From positions 124,001-188,000 of the forward strand of contig CAVSDD010000007.1 in the NCBI GenBank assembly GCA_963726795.1: 64,000 nt of DNA, in the 5' to 3' direction. This DNA comes from Hyphomicrobium_A sp963726795 (GTDB lineage Bacteria; Pseudomonadota; Alphaproteobacteria; Rhizobiales; Hyphomicrobiaceae). Positions 57,601 to 64,000 of this stretch are shown here, piece after piece (position 1 is the first letter of the stretch; each line of letters opens with the position of its first letter). A program made the translations under genes and the position numbers. The notes under the pieces were generated by a model. That model worked only from the letters and a program-made list of their open reading frames with translations, was not told the origin of the DNA and did not search any database.

Positions 57601-58421
57601 ACGTGCCATTCGGTCGATTGCCCGGCGTACTCCAGCACGACGACGGCGTTGCGCAGTCCGACCTCCTTGAGGAAGCTGCTCGCATCGAGGCGCTGGCGCG
57701 CTCGGGCGGACATGGTGGTGACCACGCGCGCAAGATCGATGCGCTTCAATGGGCCGGCTTGCTGCGCCGGCGCGTGCGCCGGCACCGGGTGGGGCACGAC
57801 GATGGGAGGCGCGTCGGAGGGATGAGCAGCGTCGGTCCCCGCGTCGCCGCCCTCGGGCTCGATCGGCTTGGAAAAGCTCAGCGAGAGGCCGGCATTGTCG
57901 GAATAGGACAACAGCAGCCGCGGCTCGATCAGCTCCACGCGGGCCGGAACGATGCGCCCCGACCACAACGCGGAGGTGCTGAGCTCGACGGCGGCCAGCG
58001 GCGCGGAGGCCACCACGTCGCCGTCGGATTCGCTCATGCGCAGGTTGCGCAGGCGAAACTCGAGGCCGCCGCGCCCCGACAGGCTGACGACGACGTCGTC
58101 GATCCGCACCGAGCTTCCGTCGAGCTCGGCATCGATGCCGCGCTCGATCGGATCGACGAGAAACTTGAGCGACACAGGACCATGGCGCAAGCGCACATAG
58201 CCAAGACCGCCGACGAGCAGGAGAAGCGCCAAGACGGGTGCCAGCACGAAGGCAGAGCGGCCGACGCCATGCAGGACGTTATCGCAGGCGACGGCAGCCG
58301 TACGCAGACGCGAGGGATTGGCGCGGGGGCGGCGCTCCCCGTCTCGCGTGCCGGCGTCGCGGGGATCGTTGTGATGTCGCCGTGACGTTTGCAAACCTGC
58401 CCCTCGTGTCCCGACGCACAC
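54603..58421 (-). CDS. AsmA-like/DUF3971 large inner-membrane-anchored protein
   Basis: The 1272-aa protein has a single membrane helix (about residues 57-76, FVLAPVLALLLLVGGLGYV). A very long periplasmic region of beta-strand-rich repeats follows, typical of AsmA/YhdP/TamB-like proteins that shuttle phospholipid between membranes. The C-terminal portion around PLQGLTSGLCEIPIFGPIVVG matches the AsmA-like C-terminal domain. It ends in a polar tail with TKKKKKLQQEQQPPPE. The start is a GTG at 58421 and may be later, because the first 50 residues lack family features. Confidence 0.82.
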   Translation of the reverse strand: MCVGTRGAGLQTSRRHHNDPRDAGTRDGERRPRANPSRLRTAAVACDNVLHGVGRSAFVLAPVLALLLLVGGLGYVRLRHGPVSLKFLVDPIERGIDAELDGSSVRIDDVVVSLSGRGGLEFRLRNLRMSESDGDVVASAPLAAVELSTSALWSGRIVPARVELIEPRLLLSYSDNAGLSLSFSKPIEPEGGDAGTDAAHPSDAPPIVVPHPVPAHAPAQQAGPLKRIDLARVVTTMSARARQRLDASSFLKEVGLRNAVVVLEYAGQSTEWHVPSLVVELAHASARSVIAGRATIVSGSRPWELTFETDEIEKSRTLNLKTSVRDLVPRSLATAVPQLSLLQAFDMPIGGTATMALSRDGDIRAATLSLDIGHGSMRLPALPEAPLEIDGGGINIAYDGDAQKLVIQPSALRWRGSHITLAGVFTGDSSNKDGHPVWSYDLKALDGAFGAEEFGVPSVALQSWNARGRILPHRGEIEFSEFVLKAGGATVSMKGDLVAGADPATTRIEGTISPMSLATMKALWPKAIAPGARTWVGERVMKADIQGGKFQFVSGDVPQPAPPQPPSDKPRLGFDLEARNIEMLVINKMPTVLVPKALVHVENDRLEIGLPEGNIALAPDHLVPLKDGRFTATDILGETPLGVIEFGSQAPIGSVFEVLRRSPLTVVNEIGLPTDGIEGKFDGAFKVTLPLLAELPMSAIKLEGKAHLADGRAKDLMGPYKVQGANIDLDITEKAVDTRGQMLINGVLAKVSWQRIFDAPTDKQPPLRITATLDDADRNQLGLDVNHIVQGDVAVELTVTRGERNEPSVRLRADLGNADLLLENVAWRKPPGRSAILQCDIVQGKTHKIELQNFKVAGDDVAIEGWAAIGADNRLREFYFPDFSLNVITRMEVQGELGADNIWRVKAHGPTFDGRDFFRSLFSLGQIAEEHTKAKQPREGIDLQAEIGTVIGYSEVSLRGVKLNLSKRGERLSALEVRGTVDGGKPLVVLLKDEKDQPRKLQADSTDAGQVFKLINFYPNIQGGRVRLEVNLDGSGPAEKTGTLWVESFRILGDPVVSEVFSGAEEGQPGVKKAPVKPQQVVRQVFDFDTMRVPFSVGYGQFVMEQSYLRGPLLGASIRGTVDFKMRRMNLGGTYVPLQGLTSGLCEIPIFGPIVVGPGCDGLAGITFAIQGPMENPDVVVNPFAMLAPGIFREIFQMTNPYPKIQRREPTPKPNDAGVRSSSATMDGGPKRKAEDGSDANADTVDGWSSTIDSQATKKKKKLQQEQQPPPE

Positions 58422-58654
58422 CGACCTGACAGACGTGTCGCTATTGGCCGCTGTGACCGGTGACTGCGCGCCTCGCGGCAGGGCACCGTTGTGCGCCGGT
58501 CAGCGGCGTCGACAAATGTCTGCTGCCCGCAACCCCAACCCGCTTGTTGCACCTTTGTATTGGCGCGGGTTAAGCATCGCGACCCCACCCACTCGAACCG
58601 CGCGTAAGCGGTCACGTGCATGGGGAAAAGCGACAAAAGAAAGGCATATTCCCG

Positions 58655-59134
58655 ATGGTCGAAACCGGTGCCGTGACAGGTGCGATGGCGCCCGATTTCA
58701 CGCTTCTGGACGCCGACAACAAGAGCGTCCAGCTGGCCAGCCTCAAGGGTCGTCCGGTGGTGGTTTATTTCTACCCCAAGGACGACACGCCGGGATGCAC
58801 CGCGGAGGCCAAGGACTTCACCTGCCTCGCGGGCGAATTTGCGCAAGCAGGCGCGCTCGTGATCGGCATTTCACCCGACGCTCCCGACAAGCACCGCGCC
58901 TTCCAGGCGAAGTACAAACTCGGCGTTCAATTGCTGTCGGACACTGCACACGCAACGGCGGACGCCTATGGGGTGTGGACGGAAAAAAGCATGTACGGAC
59001 GAAAATACATGGGCGTCGAGCGCTCGACCTTCCTCATCGACGCGAGCGGCCGCGTTGCCCAAAGCTGGCGCATGGTAAAGGTGCCGGGACACGCGGCTGC
59101 GGTGCTCGAGGCGGTTCGTGCGCTAAGGTCATAG
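58655..59134 (+). CDS. bcp: Peroxiredoxin, Bcp/PrxQ type
   Basis: This 159-aa peroxiredoxin has the peroxidatic Cys in DDTPGCTAEAKDFTC and the RSTFLIDASGRV segment, followed by the C-terminal Trp/Val-rich part. In typical Bcp the resolving Cys is five residues after the peroxidatic one, but here that place is Lys and the next Cys comes at +9. The chosen ATG at 58655 (MVETGAVTGAMAPDF) fits the family, with AAAGG ten bases before. A GTG at 58616 would add 13 residues. Confidence 0.92.
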   Translation: MVETGAVTGAMAPDFTLLDADNKSVQLASLKGRPVVVYFYPKDDTPGCTAEAKDFTCLAGEFAQAGALVIGISPDAPDKHRAFQAKYKLGVQLLSDTAHATADAYGVWTEKSMYGRKYMGVERSTFLIDASGRVAQSWRMVKVPGHAAAVLEAVRALRS

Positions 59135-59296
59135 TCCTGCCCACAGAATGCTCCAAACGAGCCGTGACCAGCGGCGGGAAACATGCTAGGTGGGTCGATA
59201 CAGGGAGCTTGGGCCGGGAAGCGGTCCAAGTGTCCGAGGCGCCGGCAAAAACCCGAAGTCGTTGCGTTTGTCGCGTCAAAGCGGAGGTGAAAGCGC

Positions 59297-59786
59297 ATGT
59301 TGCCGAACTTCAAGAGATCCGAACTCGGAGGCGCCGTCGGCTGGCCTGCCTTCGACATCTGCTACGGGCTCAGGCGCACGGCCCTTGGGGCTGGCTCGCG
59401 GCGGCGCCGAGCGTAATACGCCGTCGGTTATCGGCCCCGATCTGATCATTCACGGCAATCTGACCTCCAAAGGCGAGGTTCAGGTCGACGGCGAGGTTCA
59501 GGGCGACATCCACGGCACCTACGTGGTGATCGGCGAGAAGGCACGCATCACCGGCGGCATCGTCGCCGAGGAGATCGTGGTTCGCGGTCATGTGGCAGGC
59601 TCCATCCGCGGCAAGCGCGTGATGCTGCAGTCGTCCAGCCACGTCGAGGGCGACGTCTACCACCAAGCGCTCGCAATCGAGCAGGGTGCCTATTTCGAAG
59701 GCAAGTCGCGCCGTTCGGAGGATCCGACTGCCGGTGTCCCCAGACCCGACATCCCTGCGATGAACGGGACCAGCGAGCACGGCTGA
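59297..59786 (+). CDS. Bactofilin (polymer-forming cytoskeletal protein), frameshifted after 9 codons
   Basis: The bactofilin core of right-handed beta-helix repeats is clear: PSVIGPDLIIHGNL, then GEVQVDGEVQGDIHGTYVVI, and GHVAGSIRGKRVMLQSSSH. A start ATG at 59297 with GGAGG nine bases upstream gives MLPNFKRSE in another frame. Removing one base near 59324 joins it to SEAPSAGLPSTSATGSG and the rest, 162 aa in total. Without repair translation would need an upstream start at 59190 that makes a strange N-terminus. Bactofilins form filaments that organise the cell envelope. Confidence 0.82.
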
Positions 59787-59798
59787 GAAGCTCGCTCG

Positions 59799-62383
59799 CT
59801 ACCCCTGCCAAGCTTCTATCGACACGCGATTGCCGCCGAGGCTCGCGAACGTGCGCTCGCGGCACGTGAACACCAGTACCTGGTGGCTTTCTGCCGCGAG
59901 CTTGAGCGCAGCAAACATGCGCTCAATCCGGTCGTCGTCCGAATAGACCAGCGCATCGTCGAGGACGAGCGGCGCGGGCGCACCGGTATCGGCGAGCAGG
60001 CGCGCTAGACCGAGGCGCACGAGCACGGCCAGCTGCTCCTGCGTGCCGTGGCTCAAGTTGCCGAGCCCTTCGATCCCGGCGGGCCGTTCGAGCCCATCCA
60101 CCGCAAATCCCTTGGCGAACCGCGGCCGCGCATCGGGAAGAGCCAGCCCCAGGTACGGCCCAAGCCGCTTCATGATCGGCAACGCATACCGGTCACGCGT
60201 CGCGTTCTCGGCCGCTTCCAGCTCGCGCACGAGCAATTGAGCCACCTCGACCTCGTCCTTCAGGGCCGCGACACGCGTTTCGGCAGCCTGGCAGGCGTCC
60301 TTCAGTTCCTCGACACGAGCTTCGACATCATCGGTGCGATCGGCGACCAGTTCGCCTTCGATACGGGCCTCGGCCGCGCGCAACTCGCTCAATTGCCGCT
60401 CCGCCTGCGTCTTGGCGGCTTGCGCGGTCTGGGCGGCACGCGCGAGGGCATCGAACCGGGCTTCGTCGGGTGCCTTGTCGCGCCACGCAGCATGCTCGCG
60501 CACGGCCTGGTTCATCGCGTTTTGCGCTTCTTTGACTGCCGCAGCCGCCGTCTTGCGCAATGATGTACGGGCGTCCGGATCACCGAGACTCTCAGTGATT
60601 TCCACGATGCGCACACCGCGCCCTTCTGCGCGCGTGCGCAACTCGATTACGGACTCGCGAGCCGAGGCAAGACCGCGTTGCGTTTCAACGAGGGCCGCGT
60701 CAGCAGCGGCGAGCCTGTGGGCAAGCTCGTGGGCGACTCCTCGATCTCGAGCTGGCTGCGCGTCGAGGCGGCGTCGGCGCTCGCGGCGGCCTTGCTCGCC
60801 AGATCGGCGTGCGCGCGTTCGAGTGCGCGCAAACTCTCCGGGGGATGCGCCTTAAGCGCCGCTGCAAGGTCGGCGTGGAGACCGCGCCGTTGCGCGCACT
60901 TCGCCTCCGCCTCATCGAGCGACTTGGCTCCGACGCGTTCGAACAATTGGAGCAGCACCCGTGTGTGCGCGTCCAAATCGGCCTTCGTATCCTCCACCGT
61001 TTCCGATTGACCGGGCGCGATGGTCACCTCACCGATGCCTGGGATCGCGAGCACGAGTGGGGCCACGGCGCTGAGCTGCTCGCCATCTTGCAGCGCGCGC
61101 CCGTCCGCGGTGATCTTGGCCTTGGCACCTGCCGCATACTTGATCGACACGGTCGGTGCCGCGGCCGAGAGGCGGGCTTCCAACAGGGCGAGTGATTGGG
61201 ATTCGCGCCGTAGGGCGGCCAGCGCTCCGTCGTCGGCGGCGTTGTCCTTGAGCGCGGCGGTGAGCGTCTCGATTTCCGCTGCAGCCGCGCGCGCGCCATC
61301 GAGGCGCTCTGCCACATCGTGGAGACGTGCTGCGATCTCGACGGCCTTGTATTCGGCTTCAGCTTTGGCGAGCGCCGCCTTGATCTCGTCGCGCTGGCAA
61401 CGGGTCTTTTCGTGATCCGACTGCGCCAAACGCTCGCGTTCCGTCAGCTCGTCGAGCTCGGGCGCCTCGCGCGCGTGCGCTTCCTCGAGCTTGGCAAGGT
61501 CGGCGAGCTTCCCCTCGACGCTCTCCAACGCAGATATCAGCGCAGCAAGCCGTTGTTCCTGCGTTTGGGCGACCGCTTGCGCGTGCAGGAGCTTCTCGCG
61601 CGCCGTTGTCGCTTCGGCATGCGCGTGCTCTGCGGCCCCGGCGGCTTCGCCCAGCGCCACCATGGTGGCCGGATCGGAAACGCGGGCCAGCTCGATGCGG
61701 ACTGCGGCAAGCCGTTCAAGCCGCGCCTCCGCGCCGGCCAGACGCCGCTGCGCCTCCTCTAACTGTGTGGCGAGCGCCGCGCGCTCATCGAGTGCTGCCT
61801 TGTAGCGTCCCGTCGGGCGCGGAACCGCATGGCTCGTGACAAGCTCACCAAGCTCCGCACGCAGCAGTGCCAGCGCGTCGCGCGCCGCGCCGCATCCCGC
61901 CGCATTGCCGGCTTCCGTTTCGAGGGCAGCCATGAACGGAGCGCCTTCGCGCGGCTGCGGGGCGCTGAGCACGTCGCCCTGATCGAGCCAAACCATCGAG
62001 AAACGGTCGGTCTCTTTCTGCCCGAGCAGATTCTCCAGCTCGCTCTCGGCATCGGCGCCGCGCGCGATGCGCCCCGAGCGAAGGTCCTTCAGCTCGGCCG
62101 AGCGCGAGGCGAGGAACTGCTTGCGCAGGCGCCACGGCGCACCGTCGATCTCGAAATCGACCTCGATCAGCGGAGCGCCGCCGGCGTAGGGGCGCAGCGC
62201 CTCGATCTCCTTCGTCTTGGCGGTGTGCTTGGTGAACAGCGCCAGCTTCAGCGCCTTGAGGATGGTCGACTTGCCGGCCTCGTTGGGTCCCGCCAGCACA
62301 TCGAGCGCGCCGGTTAGGCCCTCGAGCGCGATCGGCTCGCGAAAACGGCCCACCTCTTTCAGGCGGATGGCGGTTATCTTCAT
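59799..62383 (-). pseudogene. SbcC/YhaN-like AAA family ATPase, frameshifted
   Basis: The first open part (62383 to about 60733) has GPNEAGKSTILKALKLALF, the Walker A of SbcC/Rad50-like ATPases, followed by long Ala/Glu-rich coiled coils. At about 60733 the frame breaks after QLEIEES. A net -1 change joins it to the second part (AHELAHRLAAADAALVETQ, with the signature-like LSHGTQEQLAVLVRLGLARLL and Walker B LVLDDALVYSD). With one base added the product is 861 aa. Its ATG overlaps the stop of the nuclease gene by 4 bp. Without repair the C-terminal ATPase half is lost. Confidence 0.87.
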
Positions 62384-63510
62384 AGTACGCCTCCGGCCTC
62401 GACGCGGCGCGCAAGCGTGAACAGCCGGCGCAGTGCGCGCTGTGCGAGCGCGCCGTCCTCGCCGCCCTTGTCCGCCGCAAGCTTGAGCTTCTGCGCCACG
62501 ACGGCGAGCGCGTCCGAACCCATGGCGCCAAGATCGCTGTCGGCGGCAAATGTCGTCAGTCCCGCGAGATCGCTTTCGAGATGGAACAGGCGCGGGCTCA
62601 GCTTCGCAAGCCGCTGCTCGATCGCCGCGAACTCGCTGAGCGCAACCGCACCGTCGAGCTTAAGCGAGAGCAGGTGGCGCGAGGCGCCGCTGCCCAGCGC
62701 ATCGATCTCGCCGCCGAGGTCGTGCAGGGCTTGATCGCCGTCGACGGTCCTGGCGCGCTGGCTCCAGGTGAAGTGCGCGGTCGGCACGGGCTCGACTTGC
62801 GGCACGCCGCCGGCGCCATCGATGCGAACAATCAACGCGTTGCCCGGATCGTTGTCGCGGAAATTGTCAGGCTCGGGCGCGCCCGAGTACCAGACGCGAT
62901 CGGAAATGCGCATCATCCCGTGCCAGTCGCCGAGCGCCATGTAGGAGAGACCGGCGGAGCGCACGCGCGCGGGATCGATCGGCACGTTGGCTTCGCCGGC
63001 ACTGCCGAACCCGCGCACCGAGCCGTGCGCCAGCGCGATGCGCAAGGTTCCGGCGGGCGTGGCCGCGCCGTCCATCCAGGCGGTCGGATCGTTGTGCGTG
63101 TGCTTGCTCTTGAGCGGGGCGGGCAACACCACGACCCCCGGCGCGATCTCAGCTGAGCGCGCCTCTATGTGAACGTGCACGTTGGACGGCAGCTTGCTCG
63201 CGCACACCGTTTCCCACACGCCGCCCGCGCGCGCAGGGTCGTGATTGCCGGGAAGCAGATGCCAGGCGAGCGCCGGATAGGCCTGCAGCCGTGCCAACAG
63301 CCCCGCGATAAGGGCGTGCGAAACGGTCTCCGAATCGAATATGTCGCCGGCAACGAGCGCCGCCGTAGCGCCGGCCTTTAGCCCCGCCTGCGCGATACGA
63401 TCGACCGCGTCGAGCCGCTGGGCGCGCAGCACGGGCGCCTTCTCCGGCGAGAATCCGCCAAAGCGCTTGCCGAGCTGCCAGTCGGCGGTATGGACGAATG
63501 TGAATCGCAT
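62380..63510 (-). CDS. SbcD/YhaO-like metallophosphoesterase (DNA repair exonuclease)
   Basis: The 376-aa nuclease has the calcineurin-like motifs HTADWQLGK (Asp/His), AGDIFDSE, LPGNHDPA and HGSVRG. It pairs with the downstream SbcC-like ATPase, overlapping by 4 bp. Such pairs process DNA ends. The gene is intact while its partner's frame is broken. Confidence 0.92.
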   Translation of the reverse strand: MRFTFVHTADWQLGKRFGGFSPEKAPVLRAQRLDAVDRIAQAGLKAGATAALVAGDIFDSETVSHALIAGLLARLQAYPALAWHLLPGNHDPARAGGVWETVCASKLPSNVHVHIEARSAEIAPGVVVLPAPLKSKHTHNDPTAWMDGAATPAGTLRIALAHGSVRGFGSAGEANVPIDPARVRSAGLSYMALGDWHGMMRISDRVWYSGAPEPDNFRDNDPGNALIVRIDGAGGVPQVEPVPTAHFTWSQRARTVDGDQALHDLGGEIDALGSGASRHLLSLKLDGAVALSEFAAIEQRLAKLSPRLFHLESDLAGLTTFAADSDLGAMGSDALAVVAQKLKLAADKGGEDGALAQRALRRLFTLARRVEAGGVL

Positions 63511-63655
63511 GGGGACGGGACTTTGTTCCCTTTTTGTTCAGGGCGCAAGAGCGTTTTCGTGGGGTTCGCCGATCGCGCGGGCAAGCCCGAAAATGGCTTA
63601 AGCCGGCGGCGATCGGCGCTAGGTGTTTGGTGGCGAGTATCGGAGCGCGGCCCGC

Positions 63656-63850
63656 TTAGGCGGCGTCCTCCTCGTCTTCGTCTTCATCGTCGTCGACGAG
63701 GCTTTTCAGCATCTCGACGATCTGCGACTGACCATCATCGACCGATTCGACCAGCCACTCCGTCAACACCGTAGTGCCCTGCATGAAAACAACTTTAAAC
63801 GGCAGCTCCTCGCCCGTAACCGGGACGACATCGCCGGTGACGAATGCCAT
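63656..63850 (-). CDS. Small acidic protein of unknown function
   Basis: From the ATG at 63850, with GGAGGG four bases upstream, the 64-aa product starts MAFVTGDVVPVTGEELPFKV and ends in an almost continuous Asp/Glu run of 13 residues. The first part is beta-like. No known family was recognised. An in-frame longer start lies at 63904, but the ribosome site favours 63850. It stands apart from the SbcD gene by 145 bp. Confidence 0.55.
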   Translation of the reverse strand: MAFVTGDVVPVTGEELPFKVVFMQGTTVLTEWLVESVDDGQSQIVEMLKSLVDDDEDEDEEDAA

Positions 63851-64000
63851 AAGACCCTCCATGCGTTCGCGCAGCACGCGCTGTTCCGTGCCGAGCGCGA
63901 ACACTAGCCACGATTCGAGCGATTTCGAGCCCGCCCCCGCCAGGATTTGCCTTGTGGAAATCGTGACGCCGCGGCTAGCCGCGCCAACCCCGGGAATCGC

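Noticed and set aside
56559..58385. A 608-codon plus-strand frame opposite the AsmA-like gene
   Set aside because: Composition is Arg/Gly/Asp/His-rich as expected for antisense codons, and the minus strand codes for a convincing large protein.
63907..64000. End of the window
   Set aside because: No gene, hairpin or promoter could be supported in this last stretch.

Overview
The window is a GC-rich stretch of chromosome from an alphaproteobacterium, most likely of the Hyphomicrobiales (Rhizobiales). Evidence for this is the gene set and order: a CBP3-type chaperone, DUF177, plsX, fabH, ihfA, merR cluster; an iscR-led suf operon with two cysteine desulfurases; TrmFO; a K+-independent membrane pyrophosphatase; a phasin; and an Irr-type (ICE) box in front of suf. 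Nearly everything is core chromosomal. No insertion sequence, prophage, CRISPR array, rRNA or tRNA gene was recognised.

Layout. 1-4060 (minus): cytochrome bc1 chaperone, DUF177, plsX, fabH, ihfA and a merR cut by the window edge. 4199-8382: bamE, the proton-pumping pyrophosphatase hppA, a DUF937 protein and a small secreted protein. 8539-14950: a DUF2157/GDYXXLXY membrane pair, trmFO, a secreted SGNH hydrolase, a squalene/phytoene-synthase-like protein and a frameshifted Mth938-like gene. 14974-18025: yajC-secD-secF. 18264-25042: a DUF815 ATPase, a DUF3175 protein, clpS-clpA, a phasin and a frameshifted D-Ala-D-Ala carboxypeptidase with a SPOR domain. 25052-33423: J-domain and VWA proteins, putA, panC (frameshifted), a stress-type protein and a doubly frameshifted DUF1254/DUF1214 gene. 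33706-41301: parE, a UPF0260 protein, two small proteins, a fatty acid desaturase, aquaporin and an RhlE-like helicase. 41355-50082 (minus): iscR, cysteine desulfurase, sufB, sufC, sufD, sufS, sufT-like, sufA, DUF924 and an M23 peptidase. 50336-63850: hydrolase, M28 peptidase, anmK, tyrS, a giant AsmA-like protein, a Bcp-type peroxiredoxin, a bactofilin, an SbcCD-like ATPase/nuclease pair and a small acidic protein.

How the genes work together. plsX and fabH start phospholipid and fatty acid synthesis. yajC-secDF and bamE serve protein export and outer membrane assembly. clpS-clpA is the N-end-rule adaptor and unfoldase pair. The suf operon builds Fe-S clusters and appears to be under iron control: a sigma70-like promoter is followed immediately by a 17-bp near-palindrome that resembles an Irr box.

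No clearly novel multi-gene system was found. The most striking pattern is that eight genes carry single-base-type frameshifts. Seven have a net +1 shift per break, often removable by deleting one base of a short homopolymer, and one has a net -1 shift. Because essential or near-essential genes are affected (sufS, iscR, panC), residual consensus errors are the simplest explanation, although real decay cannot be excluded. Other points of interest are the Irr-like box, paired 9-bp repeats exactly 30 bp apart before the phasin gene, a possible ACG start codon, an N-terminally extended IHF-alpha, and an extra segment of about 94 bp inside panC.
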